NCBI RefSeq assembly: GCF_008326305.1
Contig: NZ_BIXY01000055.1
Location: forward strand, 1 to 47,698
DNA length: 47,698 bases
Origin: Dictyobacter arantiisoli
GTDB taxonomy: Bacteria > Chloroflexota > Ktedonobacteria > Ktedonobacterales > Ktedonobacteraceae
Direction of reading: 5' to 3'
Numbering within the stretch: position 1 is the stretch's first letter; every line of letters starts with the position of its first letter. This document shows, piece by piece, positions 1 to 8,662 of the stretch. A program made the position numbers and the translations under genes. The notes under the pieces were generated by a model that was given only the letters and a program-made list of their open reading frames with translations, searched no databases and was not told the origin of the DNA.

Positions 1-23
1 ATGGCGTGAGGGGACATCGACAT
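1..23 (-). CDS. Partial gene, only the first codons in window
   Basis: On the minus strand an ATG at 23 opens a frame (Met-Ser-Met-Ser-Pro-His-Ala) that runs off the left edge. It is preceded by a textbook Shine-Dalgarno (AAAGGAG, plus positions 31-37) with a 7-nt gap. This spacing is the only evidence. It lies downstream of ureG on the same strand, beyond the hairpin at 192-236, so it is probably a separate transcription unit. The product cannot be named. Confidence 0.35.
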
Positions 24-191
24 GGAGGCTCTCCTTTCTTTAGACTGGACTCATTCTCTTGTGATCTCTATCGTAGCAAATTTCCGCCTGATTTGCACCC
101 TTGGTAATTTAGCAACAGTATCACCTCGGGTGCGAAAAATCATGCGCGAAGATTGTGGAAACATGGCAGCCTGGTACCTTCTATTCGAAAG

Positions 192-236
192 TACATATGA
201 TTGGGAAAGGTAAAGATTCTATCCCAATCATATGTA
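192..236 (-). terminator. Hairpin terminator after ureC-ureG
   Basis: A perfect 15-bp inverted repeat (192-206 with 222-236) has a 15-nt loop. It lies 32 nt beyond the ureG stop in the direction of transcription. The following bases are only weakly T-rich, so termination strength is uncertain, but position and stem length fit the end of the ureCG unit. Confidence 0.5.
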
Positions 237-267
237 AGCCTGTGCTTCTCACTTTATTGGTTAAACA

Positions 268-999
268 TCAATGGTTATGCGCGTGTTCATGTATATGCTC
301 ATGACTGTGATCGTGTTCATGGCTATGCGGTTGACCGACATAGGGGGCATGGGCGTCGATAATGCTCCGTCGTTGCTGGCTGGGCACGTTAAGATGTTGC
401 TCAAGCCAATTAATCACAGTATTCAGCCCGGTTTCATCTTTAAGATTTGTAAAAACAAAAGGACGTTCACCGCGTTTTAAGCGGGCATCGCGCTCCATAA
501 CTTCCAGCGAAGCTCCCACGTATGGTGCGAGGTCAATCTTATTGATAATCAATAGATCCGAGCGCATGATGCCCGGTCCTCCCTTACGGGGTATTTTGTC
601 GCCACCAGAAACATCAATGACATAAATTGCTACATCGACCAGTTCGGGGCTGAAGGCTGCCGCCAGATTATCACCGCCGCTTTCGACAAAGATCAGCTCT
701 AATCCCGGCAAACTTTCTTCCAGGTCTGCAATCGCTTCCAGATTCATCGAGGCATCTTCGCGTATCGCTGCATGAGGACAGCCACCTGTTTCGACACCGC
801 GTACACGTTCCAGAGGCAAAGTTCCCTGCCTCAATAGAAATTCAGCGTCCTCTTTCGTATAAATGTCGTTAGTAACTACCGCTAGATTATAGCGTGGCCA
901 TAAATGCTTGCTTAAGCGATCCACCAGAGCTGTTTTCCCACTTCCCACTGGTCCAGCGATGCCCACACGGAAAGCGCGTACAAACTCATTATCTGACAT
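268..999 (-). CDS. ureG: Urease accessory GTPase UreG with His-rich C-terminus
   Basis: UreG is a SIMIBI-class GTPase that, with UreF and UreD(H), drives GTP-dependent delivery of nickel to apo-urease in the cytoplasm. The P-loop [14 protein letters not shown] is near residue 15. The family signatures [28 protein letters not shown] and [11 protein letters not shown] follow in the expected order. At 243 aa it is longer than a typical UreG (about 205 aa). The extra length is a tail of alternating His residues (ten in the last 20 positions), placed at the C-terminus, whereas known His-rich UreG proteins usually carry the stretch at the N-terminus. The start is supported by an AAAGGA Shine-Dalgarno 8 nt upstream. 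The gene follows ureC by 58 nt and is probably co-transcribed. No ureE is seen in the window. Confidence 0.96.
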   Translation of the reverse strand: MSDNEFVRAFRVGIAGPVGSGKTALVDRLSKHLWPRYNLAVVTNDIYTKEDAEFLLRQGTLPLERVRGVETGGCPHAAIREDASMNLEAIADLEESLPGLELIFVESGGDNLAAAFSPELVDVAIYVIDVSGGDKIPRKGGPGIMRSDLLIINKIDLAPYVGASLEVMERDARLKRGERPFVFTNLKDETGLNTVINWLEQHLNVPSQQRRSIIDAHAPYVGQPHSHEHDHSHEHIHEHAHNH

Positions 1000-1057
1000 A
1001 TTTTAATCCTTTCAGGTGCTCAGGCAGAGCAAAGAAAATTATCCTCTTGCCTGTATC

Positions 1058-2782
1058 TTAAAATAAGAAATAGCGTTGGGCTAATGGCAGAATTGTGGCT
1101 GGTTCACAGGTAAGCAGCTCGCCATCTGCTCGTACCTCGTATGTTTCGGGATCGACCTCAATCTCAGGTGTTGCTGAGTTATGGATCATGTTAGCTTTCC
1201 CAATAGTGCGACAATTCTCAACGGCCACAGCTAGTTTATGTAAGCCGATACTTGTCGGCAAACCGCCTTCCAGGGCTGCTTTGGAGACAAACGTCAGACT
1301 GGTTGCGGCTGTTGCGCCACCAAATGAACCAAACATAGGACGATAGAGAACGGGCTGTGGTGTTGGGATGGAGGCATTGGCATCGCCCATTGCGCTCCAT
1401 GAGATAAAGCCACCTTTAATGATCATTTCCGGCTTGACGCCAAAGAAGGCGGGACGCCATAACACTAAATCGGCCAGCTTGCCGGGCTCGATTGAGCCGA
1501 CATGTTGGGCAATACCATGAGTGATTGCGGGATTAATCGTATATTTGGCTACGTAGCGTTTCACACGGAAGTTGTCGTTACGGTCTGTGTCTTGAGGAAG
1601 CGCGCCACGTTGCACCTTCATTTTGTGTGCCGTCTGCCAGATCCTGGTTACTACCTCGCCAACGCGACCCATCGCTTGAGAATCACTGGAAATCATGCTA
1701 AAGACGCCCAGATCATGCAATATATCCTCAGCGGCAATTGTCTCAGGACGAATGCGACTTTCCGCAAAGGCTACATCTTCAGGTACCTGTGGATTGAGGT
1801 GATGGCAGACCATCAACATGTCCAGATGTTCCGAAAGGGTATTGGTAGTAAAGGGCATGGTGGGATTGGTAGATGAGGGTAATACATTCTTGTGAGAAGC
1901 AATGCGGATGATATCCGGCGCATGGCCGCCACCAGCACCCTCCGTATGATAGGTATGAATGGCGCGCCCTGCAATGGCTGCGATTGTATCTTCCACAAAT
2001 CCTGCCTCATTGATTGTGTCGGTATGAATGGCAACCTGCACATCATAAGCATCTGCGACCTTGAGGCAGGTGTCTATGGCTGCGGGCGTGGTTCCCCAGT
2101 CTTCGTGTAGTTTTAAACCGCATGCTCCGGCTCGAATCTGTTCGATCAGTGGCGCTTCCGTTGAGGTATTTCCTTTGCCCAGGAAACCAAAGTTTACCGG
2201 CCATGTTTCAGTGGCTTGTAACATACGCGCCAGGTTCCATGCGCCAGGTGTACAGGTCGTCGCATTTGTGCCTGTCGCTGGTCCTGTTCCGCCACCAATC
2301 ATCGTAGTGATGCCGTTAGACATCGCTTCATAGACCTGTTGTGGCGAAATAAAGTGGATGTGCGAGTCAATGCCACCCGCGGTGACGATCATATTTTCGC
2401 CAGCCATTACCTCGGTTGAGGAACCAACCACCAGTTCAGGATCAACGCCATCCATCGTATCAGGATTGCCCGCCTTTCCCACTTTGACGATACGTCCATT
2501 TTTGATACCGATATCGCCCTTGACGATTCCCCAATGGTCGATGATTAATGCATTTGTAATGACCAGATCAAGTGCGCCTTGTGATCCTTCACGGGTCGCA
2601 CGGCTGCTTTGTCCCATGCCATCCCGGATCACTTTTCCTCCTCCAAATGTGATCTCATCGCCATAAACGGTATAATCACGTTCAACTTCAACGAGCAGTT
2701 CTGTGTCTCCTAGCCGCACGCGATCACCAGTTGTGGGACCATACAGGTCAGCGTAGGTTCGACGGGGAATATGTAAGCTCAT
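1058..2782 (-). CDS. ureC: Urease alpha (catalytic) subunit
   Basis: This is the nickel-metalloenzyme subunit that hydrolyses urea to ammonia and carbamate; 574 aa is full length. All active-site elements are visible: the HIH pair in [12 protein letters not shown], the carbamylated lysine in GLKLHEDWG, the nickel ligands in AIHTDTINE and [15 protein letters not shown], the flap Cys-His in MVCHHLNP, and the Asp ligand in SSDSQAMGR. The start is supported by GAGAGGG 7 nt upstream. The gamma and beta subunit genes are not adjacent; they lie about 12 kb away on the opposite strand (14577-15320). ureC is therefore expressed with ureG from its own promoter. Confidence 0.98.
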   Translation of the reverse strand: MSLHIPRRTYADLYGPTTGDRVRLGDTELLVEVERDYTVYGDEITFGGGKVIRDGMGQSSRATREGSQGALDLVITNALIIDHWGIVKGDIGIKNGRIVKVGKAGNPDTMDGVDPELVVGSSTEVMAGENMIVTAGGIDSHIHFISPQQVYEAMSNGITTMIGGGTGPATGTNATTCTPGAWNLARMLQATETWPVNFGFLGKGNTSTEAPLIEQIRAGACGLKLHEDWGTTPAAIDTCLKVADAYDVQVAIHTDTINEAGFVEDTIAAIAGRAIHTYHTEGAGGGHAPDIIRIASHKNVLPSSTNPTMPFTTNTLSEHLDMLMVCHHLNPQVPEDVAFAESRIRPETIAAEDILHDLGVFSMISSDSQAMGRVGEVVTRIWQTAHKMKVQRGALPQDTDRNDNFRVKRYVAKYTINPAITHGIAQHVGSIEPGKLADLVLWRPAFFGVKPEMIIKGGFISWSAMGDANASIPTPQPVLYRPMFGSFGGATAATSLTFVSKAALEGGLPTSIGLHKLAVAVENCRTIGKANMIHNSATPEIEVDPETYEVRADGELLTCEPATILPLAQRYFLF

Positions 2783-2854
2783 ACCGTTACCCTCTCAATT
2801 TTAGAACATCAAAAACATGCAAAAAAGTTCTCTTTCTTCTGCTCTTGCTCTTTC

Positions 2855-2883
2855 ATTATAACATTCTATAGCTTGCTTGTTCA
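2855..2883 (-). promoter_or_regulatory. Candidate promoter of ureC-ureG
   Basis: On the minus strand a perfect TATAAT (-10, plus 2855-2860) is separated by 17 nt from TGAACA (-35, plus 2878-2883, 4 of 6 matches to TTGACA). It lies about 70 nt upstream of the ureC start. Predicted by eye only. Confidence 0.4.
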
Positions 2884-3180
2884 GCTTCTTTTGCTGATCA
2901 TATTGTGGAAGTTGCTAACAAATAGTACCTATTGATGATCTTTTAAGAACGAAATAGCGCTGGTTTCTGGAGCATTCCAGTATATTTTATTAAAAATTTA
3001 ATATCTTATCTATTGACAATGATATTTTATGCTCTTAAAATCTAATATGCGTAGTTGCATATGAAAAATTATGCTCAAATATCGCGTATCAATGGTTTCC
3101 CTGGCAAAAGAGTTTTTTCGCAAAGCTTCTTTTTTGAAGGAACGCTGGTTTGATAGCCCCAAAGAAAAAGGAAAGAGTAT

Positions 3181-3633
3181 ATGCAAGGTACTTCAGCAAT
3201 ACCTCTTAAAGAGACTTTTGATGTACTCTTTAAGACGGTGGAAGATGTTGCTTTATATGCAGATATTATAGAACCTGCTACGCATCCAGATGAAAGTATG
3301 CAAATAATCAGATCTGCAACCCTGGGCTTCTTTCAAAAGCACCTGTTCTCCTAGAACATCATTTGAGGCAGGATTTTGATTTGTATTTTCCTTTTCAAAT
3401 AATTTGTTATGCATCCGGGCCGCTTGATCCCAATTTGATGTATACGCCGGTCAGGACCATTCCTATCTCTAATGTGATAAGCGTTGTCTTGATGCATCAG
3501 CATTAAACGCACTACATTGATTGAGACGCCAGATGTCAAAGGAGAAAAGCTTTACTGGAATGAATTATACCGATACTTGAAAATTATGCTTGATTCACTG
3601 TATCAAAATGTGCAAGCCATAAATGTATTGTAA
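3181..3633 (+). pseudogene. Decayed unknown gene in three frame-shifted pieces
   Basis: Three consecutive protein-like stretches lie end to end in alternating frames: 3181-3354 (57 codons, starting MQGTSAIPLKETFDVLFKTV), about 3351-3506 (containing DFDLYFPFQIICYASGPLDP) and about 3502-3633 (ending LKIMLDSLYQNVQAINVL). Each has globular-protein composition and the joins need only small frameshifts, which suggests one gene of roughly 150 codons broken by indels. No family was recognised. Alternatively these are chance open stretches in an otherwise gene-free 1-kb interval (2783-3780). Confidence 0.3.
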
Positions 3634-3656
3634 AAACAGAAAAAGGTAGTTATAAT
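3628..3656 (+). promoter_or_regulatory. Candidate promoter of the DUF4388 gene
   Basis: TTGTAA (3628-3633), a 17-nt spacer and a perfect TATAAT (3651-3656) precede the DUF4388 gene, giving a leader of about 120 nt. Its position after the decayed gene suggests an independent transcription unit. Confidence 0.45.
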
Positions 3657-3780
3657 AGTCACACTGTTATTTTTCGCTATCTTATTCAGATCGCCTGAAC
3701 AGGATGGACAATTGGTCCAGGCACAATCGAGTGGCGCTCTGAAAATATAAAAACTCATTGACGAGTAGAGTGGTGTATCT

Positions 3781-4422
3781 ATGTCTCAACCAAGAGAAAC
3801 AACAACCAATAATCTGGCTGATGTGATCCAGGTCATTCAGATTGGACATCGAAGCGGTACTCTAACGGTAGAACGTGGTGAGGGAAATGCGTATGAAGAG
3901 GGGGAAATAGTGTTCGCCAATGGTCAAATTGTGAATGCACAGACGGGCACGCAAAGCGGGCCAGTCGCACTTGGCTGGCTGACTACCTGGACTAATTGCC
4001 GCTTTGCGTTCAATGTGGAGTCATCAACAACGACTCCGCGTCCGCCTTTTCAACCATCGGGGCATTCACCGTTGAGCACTCGGCCAGGATCGTCTCCTGC
4101 ACGTACCAACACTAATAGCAGCGGGAACTTTCGGCCCATTACCACAGCTTCTATGTATGGGCAAAACACACCACGTACCGCAAGTACCCCGAGCATGCCC
4201 AATCAATTTGTAACCCAGATCCCTTACCGTATCCGCACAGATAATAGTGTACTTGCCTATATTGAACAAGTTGGATTAACACGCGAGCATCGTCGTTTAT
4301 TTATGCTCATTGATGGGCAACGCACGACGCATGAGTTGGTAGGTTTAATGGGGAAGAATCTGGATAAAATTGTAGAATTGTTAAATGAATTAGAAAGGGC
4401 GGGAATTGTCCATCATCGTTAG
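3781..4422 (+). CDS. DUF4388 (PatA-like N-terminal) protein
   Basis: 213 aa. Residues about 8-85 resemble the DUF4388/PatA N-terminal domain: LADVIQVIQIGHRSGTLTV, then GEIVFANGQIVNAQTG and ALGWLTTW. A Pro/Ser/Thr-rich linker (about 85-150) joins this to a C-terminal block (about 155-213) ending LLNELERAGIVHHR, which looks like a small winged-helix module. DUF4388 proteins are common in Chloroflexota, cyanobacteria and myxobacteria, often in two-component and gliding or polarity systems, but their biochemistry is poorly defined. The gene stands alone with its own promoter, and a decayed kinase-like gene follows it. Confidence 0.8.
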   Translation: MSQPRETTTNNLADVIQVIQIGHRSGTLTVERGEGNAYEEGEIVFANGQIVNAQTGTQSGPVALGWLTTWTNCRFAFNVESSTTTPRPPFQPSGHSPLSTRPGSSPARTNTNSSGNFRPITTASMYGQNTPRTASTPSMPNQFVTQIPYRIRTDNSVLAYIEQVGLTREHRRLFMLIDGQRTTHELVGLMGKNLDKIVELLNELERAGIVHHR

Positions 4423-4431
4423 GAGCAATGC

Positions 4432-4602
4432 ATGAAACAGGGTGGAGCGCCTATGCCTGAACGTATCGCTGTCATTGGAAATGCTGATGATGGCAAATCT
4501 TTATGGTTAAGAAGCTGGGAAACATGCTCCACATCCCTGTCTATCACATCGATCATATTCAGTGATGACTGTAGTTCTCTTGCTCTTGCTACTCTTTATT
4601 GA
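4432..4602 (+). pseudogene. Remnant of a topology-modulation/adenylate-kinase-like P-loop gene
   Basis: The frame opened at 4432 encodes PERIAVIGNADDGKS, close to the P-loop start of FlaR-type DNA topology modulation proteins (consensus like IxVIGxxGxGKST). The homology then continues in another frame (4512-4565) as KLGNMLHIPVYHIDHIQ, which matches the next conserved block, and stops at TGA 4563. This shows a frameshift plus loss of the C-terminal two thirds. The P-loop itself is altered (ADDGKS). The gene is almost certainly non-functional. It starts 10 nt after the DUF4388 stop. Confidence 0.6.
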
Positions 4603-4680
4603 TAGGGTCTCACTGGCTTCCAGTGAAAGAACCGCTCAGAGATCGAACATCGATAGATACAGGAATGTAGGGGGATGAAG

Positions 4681-4730
4681 AAGCCCATAGATATGTAGAT
4701 ATGAAATACATAACCTGTGTCTATGGGTTT
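4681..4730. terminator. Inverted repeat between convergent units
   Basis: An 11-bp stem (4681-4691 with 4720-4730, one G-T wobble) lies between the plus-strand P-loop remnant and the minus-strand aldo/keto reductase gene. There is no clear T-tract, so this is a weak terminator candidate for both directions. Confidence 0.3.
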
Positions 4731-4751
4731 CGGGAGATAGATGTAGAGTTG

Positions 4752-5699
4752 CTATGCCTGGCGTATGGCTTCAATCTCGTTCCAGAGTTCAGAGGGGATT
4801 GAGACTTGTGATAGGCGTACCGTCTCATTCACACGCTCAGCACGTGACATACCGATCACCGTTGAATCAATACGAGGGTCACGCAGTGAGAATTGCAGTG
4901 CAACCGCAGCCAATGGAACACCATAGCGTTCACAAGCTTCCTCAAATTTGAATGCTCGCGCCAGATATGCCTCGGAAGCCTGCTCATACTGATAGCGTGG
5001 ATAGTTTTTTGGACCTTTCGCCAGGATACCACTACCATAGGGAGCGGCATTGACTGTTCCTACTCCATGTTGCCGACAGAGATCCCAGAACGCATCAGCC
5101 TCCGTATCCAGCAACGTATAGCGGTTATGTGAAATAGCGGCTTCGAAGATATTGGTTTCAACAAAACGCGACATCAGATCAATTGGACCACCGGCCACAC
5201 CGAGATGTTTGATTAATCCCTCTTCTTTTAAGCTCTGTAGGACCTCAACTGGTCCACCGGGAGCCATGGCTGCTTCAAAGGTGATATGTTCTGGATCATG
5301 CAAATAGACCAGCGGCAAGACATCCAGACCAAGCAACTTCAGGCTGCGCTCTACACTGCGGCGCATCTGAGCACCCGAAAAATCACTGGTATGTAAATCC
5401 CGATCCGCTTTGGTTGCCAGTACATAACCTCCTGGCACTCCTCCCAGTTCTTTGAGCACGATACCGATACGGCGCTCGCTCTCACCATCGCCATAGGATG
5501 CTGCGGTATCAACGAAGGTAATTGGACTACGAAAGATAGCTCTTACCGTCTCCAATGCTTGCTCTTCGCCCACCGAATAAGCAAATGTCTCAGGCATATC
5601 TCCTAGCGGAGCACAGCCCACACAGAGAGCCGATACCTGTAAGCCAGTTCTCCCCAATGTACGTAGTGGGAAGGATGATTCAACATCAGAATTTGTCAT
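4752..5699 (-). CDS. Aldo/keto reductase (aldose dehydrogenase-like)
   Basis: 315 aa, NAD(P)-dependent (beta/alpha)8-barrel oxidoreductase. The N-terminal signature RTLGRTGLQVSALCVGCAPLG is followed by the catalytic tetrad: Asp and Tyr in FVDTAASYGDG, Lys in LATKADRD, His in VYLHDPEH. The motif spacing and GPIDLMSRFVETN-like region resemble the D-threo-aldose 1-dehydrogenase/L-fucose dehydrogenase subgroup, but the substrate cannot be fixed. The start is supported by AAGGAG 6 nt upstream. It is monocistronic: a terminator separates it from the upstream ABC operon. Confidence 0.9.
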   Translation of the reverse strand: MTNSDVESSFPLRTLGRTGLQVSALCVGCAPLGDMPETFAYSVGEEQALETVRAIFRSPITFVDTAASYGDGESERRIGIVLKELGGVPGGYVLATKADRDLHTSDFSGAQMRRSVERSLKLLGLDVLPLVYLHDPEHITFEAAMAPGGPVEVLQSLKEEGLIKHLGVAGGPIDLMSRFVETNIFEAAISHNRYTLLDTEADAFWDLCRQHGVGTVNAAPYGSGILAKGPKNYPRYQYEQASEAYLARAFKFEEACERYGVPLAAVALQFSLRDPRIDSTVIGMSRAERVNETVRLSQVSIPSELWNEIEAIRQA

Positions 5700-5746
5700 A
5701 ACCTGCTCCTTAGCTTGGATTCCTGGTGATAAATAATTGCTACAAA

Positions 5747-5779
5747 AATAAGTATACCTCTTAACCGAAAGAGGTATAC
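5747..5779 (-). terminator. Rho-independent terminator of the ABC operon
   Basis: A perfect 11-bp stem (5752-5762 with 5769-5779) with a 6-nt loop is followed on the minus strand by TTATTTTTG. It lies 35 nt after the permease stop codon and before the aldo/keto reductase gene. Confidence 0.75.
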
Positions 5780-5813
5780 AAACAACCGCTGTTGGATAAT
5801 GAACCCATAGAGA

Positions 5814-7268
5814 TTATGCGCGCATTAGTTTTATTAATTGTCGTAATCCTGGCTTCTGACCATAGAGCAGGATTGAGAAGCGATAGATCCGTGAGGAAAT
5901 CCAGCCACATATCACGATGAAGATCAGTAGCAGTCCGATACTGAGCCAGAGTTGCCAGGCAGGGACATTGCTAGTCGCGATCCGCATGAGCATCATCGTT
6001 GGTGTCCAGAAAGGGATCAAGGACATGACCTGGAACCAGGTTGCGGTGGTCGAGGTAGAGCCGCCGATAAAGCTTGCCATGTAGCCAATCATAAATAGCC
6101 CCGACACCGGTCCAATCGCGTTCTGTACCTCATCCTGACGTTTCACCAGTGATCCCAGTGCTGCAAACAAGGTGGCATAGAGGAGAAATCCCAGTATGAA
6201 GTAGATCATTAAAAAAGCTAACAGCGTGGTTGAGGTATGCAGAAAATCAATGCTGTTCAGTATTGAGCTGGAGCCATTTCCAAGGGATAATAAAGCTTCC
6301 AGTGGTTTCTGTAGCAATAAGCCGATATAGCCTACCACCGTCAAACAGATCATTTGAGTCAGGCCAGCCGCACCGATACCTAGAATTTTACCCCAGAGCA
6401 ATTGAAAGGGTGTCGCCGCGTTGACCAGAATTTCCATTACACGCGTGCCTTTCTCCTCCGCTACCCCCGTCGCTATCCAGATACCATAGAGATAGACCGC
6501 CGTAAAGATTAAAACGATACCAACAACACCAATAAAATAGCCTGAGAGATACGCGGCTAGCGAAGAAGGACCTTGATCTGCCTGTGTATGTACCACCTGA
6601 AAATTCGTTGCCGCAAAGAGTTGTTGTGTCTGTACGGCTGATAATCCCAGACGGGAGGAGCGATCCAGTACACTCAATTGTCCCGCCATCGTTTGAATCT
6701 GGGTTAAATCGCTATCATCATAGCTACTGGAGGTCAAGGCAGTATAGTAGGTAAATTTTACATCCTGTGTGTTTGTACGCGTGAGTACAAGCAGCACGCT
6801 TATTTTGCCAGTTTTAACCTCATTCTGGAGTTTGGCCTGATCATCGGGGGCGCTTGCTTGCAGTGTAAAATGAGAAGTCGAGTTTTTCTGACTTTTTGTT
6901 TGATCCGGCGGGGTGGTTGTTCCATTTAGCGAATTGCTGATATAGTGCAGTAGTGGATCACCATCCAATCCTGCAACTGAACCTGCATTATTAACCACTG
7001 CCACTTGAGATGGTGTGTTGGTGTGGGTAGTGAAAAATTCAATGGCCGTGGGTACGCAGCTTCCCAGGAAGATAGAAATCATCATCACAATTGTGGAAAT
7101 GATATAACTACGTTGCGTGACGCGATTTTTATATTCGCGTCGTAAGATCAAACCGACATTGTGGAGCGTATTACTACGTGTATCACCACCTGAGCGGACC
7201 GCCAGCACACTTTGGTCGGATAGTGAAGATCCGGTTGACGAGGGAGGCACTTCAGTTGTATTTGACAT
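5814..7268 (-). CDS. ABC-2 type transporter permease (NatB-like)
   Basis: 484 aa membrane protein. After a Ser/Thr-rich cytoplasmic N-terminus it has one membrane segment (about residues 52-75, SYIISTIVMMISIFLGS). A large external domain of about 150 residues with many polar and Asn/Thr residues follows, then five more hydrophobic segments from about residue 240 (LSGYFIGVVGIVLIFTAVYL) to the C-terminus. The motif EEKGTRVMEIL after the second segment is typical of NatB/YhaP sodium-efflux-type ABC-2 permeases. The start has AAGGAAAGAG upstream. The ATPase gene ends 14 nt before it, so the two form an operon. Substrate (Na+ or a small toxic compound) is unknown. Confidence 0.9.
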   Translation of the reverse strand: MSNTTEVPPSSTGSSLSDQSVLAVRSGGDTRSNTLHNVGLILRREYKNRVTQRSYIISTIVMMISIFLGSCVPTAIEFFTTHTNTPSQVAVVNNAGSVAGLDGDPLLHYISNSLNGTTTPPDQTKSQKNSTSHFTLQASAPDDQAKLQNEVKTGKISVLLVLTRTNTQDVKFTYYTALTSSSYDDSDLTQIQTMAGQLSVLDRSSRLGLSAVQTQQLFAATNFQVVHTQADQGPSSLAAYLSGYFIGVVGIVLIFTAVYLYGIWIATGVAEEKGTRVMEILVNAATPFQLLWGKILGIGAAGLTQMICLTVVGYIGLLLQKPLEALLSLGNGSSSILNSIDFLHTSTTLLAFLMIYFILGFLLYATLFAALGSLVKRQDEVQNAIGPVSGLFMIGYMASFIGGSTSTTATWFQVMSLIPFWTPTMMLMRIATSNVPAWQLWLSIGLLLIFIVICGWISSRIYRFSILLYGQKPGLRQLIKLMRA

Positions 7269-7282
7269 TATCTCTTTCCTTA

Positions 7283-8215
7283 TCAGGCAATAGTAGCAGG
7301 AGCATCCGGCAGGGCGATTTTTCCTACGCGCTCAATGAAAATGTCCGTTAAAGATGGTTCTACCAGCTCAAAGCGACTGACATGGCCGGCATGGCGCAGA
7401 GCCTCCTCAAGAATCACATCAGGATTAAAATCGTTCCGTATCTGCATCTCTATATAGTCTTGCCGTCGCTTGGTTACCTGTACACCCTCCAGCGCATCCA
7501 GCCAACTTGCCTCGGCATCGTTATCGAGTTTTAAGCGTACCGTATTGCGCCCATGCTGTCGCCGCACCTCCTGGACATTTCCTTGCACAATCACTTCACC
7601 CTTATTAATAATTGTAATGTCCTCACACATTTCCTCAACCTGATCCAACTGATGGGTTGAAAAAATGATCGTTTTCCCACGTCGATGCATCTCTAGAAAA
7701 GCATCTTTAAGGACAATTGCATTCACTGGATCAAGTCCACTAAACGGCTCATCCATAATAAGAATTGAGGGATTATGGAGAATCGTTGCCAGAAATTGCA
7801 CTTTTTGCTGATTACCCTTGGACAAGTCCTCAATCTTCTTTTTACGATTGGCATTGATCTGGAAGCGGTCAAGCCATTCATTCAGCTCTTTTTTTGCCGC
7901 GCTTTTTGAAAGGCCATTTAATTGTGCCAGGAACATCAATTGTTCTTCAACCGTCATCTTAGGATAGAGGCCACGTTCTTCTGGCAGATAGCCCAGTTCA
8001 CGGCGCTCGAGGTCATGTATAGCTTTTCCATTCCAGGTAATTTGTCCGCTATCAGGACGAAAAATATCTAGAACCATACGCATGGTCGTTGTCTTGCCCG
8101 CTCCATTTGAGCCAAGCAATCCGAACAGCGCCCCCTCCTTCACCTCCATCGACAAATCCTTCACCGCTTGAAATTGCCCGAAAGATTTGTATATATGCTC
8201 TACAAGCAGTCCCAT
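7283..8215 (-). CDS. ABC transporter ATP-binding protein (NatA-like)
   Basis: 310 aa ATPase. Walker A is GSNGAGKTT (about residue 35), the signature is LSKGNQQKVQ, Walker B is ILIMDEPFSGLDP and the H-loop is STHQLDQ. The C-terminal 80 residues match the DUF4162 extension of NatA/YhaQ-type exporters. The start has AAGGA 7 nt upstream. It is the first gene of a two-gene operon with the NatB-like permease. Position alone does not link it to the distant NRPS cluster. Confidence 0.94.
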   Translation of the reverse strand: MGLLVEHIYKSFGQFQAVKDLSMEVKEGALFGLLGSNGAGKTTTMRMVLDIFRPDSGQITWNGKAIHDLERRELGYLPEERGLYPKMTVEEQLMFLAQLNGLSKSAAKKELNEWLDRFQINANRKKKIEDLSKGNQQKVQFLATILHNPSILIMDEPFSGLDPVNAIVLKDAFLEMHRRGKTIIFSTHQLDQVEEMCEDITIINKGEVIVQGNVQEVRRQHGRNTVRLKLDNDAEASWLDALEGVQVTKRRQDYIEMQIRNDFNPDVILEEALRHAGHVSRFELVEPSLTDIFIERVGKIALPDAPATIA

Positions 8216-8662
8216 ATAGTAATCCTTAATGATGTATAAAACTCAAATTTAAAGCGGAATATCAGCGTAAGTTATGCTAACTATTGTATTTTCTATTGTG
8301 ATACTACTAGAAAAAGCTTAGCCAGTATAGATAGACGTCTAAAAAGCCATAAATTAAAATCTTGCTGCCACTTTATCAACATCTATAAATAGATGATTGT
8401 AAGGGCACATGAAGAGATTATGTAAAAGAGCAATTTAAGTCAGATATACTATAAAGATCATTCTGCACAACTATCTGAAAGGAATCATTATAGTGTTAAC
8501 GGATCATGAATCTTCTCAGTGCATGAAAATCCAACCACTTTAAATCAAAACCGTCCTATGGGCTATTTGATAACGATGATGCGACAGAACTTGCTGATCT
8601 TTGATCATAGCTTCAGGTCTCGTCTCATCATTGATGTGCATGTCGATATGCTGTTCGTGTGC
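8216..8662. other. Intergenic region, 447 bp, no gene
   Basis: An AT-rich spacer between two minus-strand units. It must hold the promoter of the ABC operon and the end of the zinc-ribbon gene transcript. TATAAT-like sequences are present on the minus strand (plus 8487-8492, 8283-8288) but lack a convincing -35. No protein-like frame or strong terminator was seen. Confidence 0.5.

Noticed and set aside
22-213. 63-codon plus-strand open frame at the left edge
   Set aside because: It crosses the terminator stem, has no Shine-Dalgarno and matches no family; a better-supported start exists on the other strand at 23.
5814-8215. ABC transporter as the lipopeptide exporter
   Set aside because: It is a NatA/NatB-type pair 14 kb away on the other strand with its own terminator, separated by the urease and EamA/LacI units; nothing ties it to the cluster.
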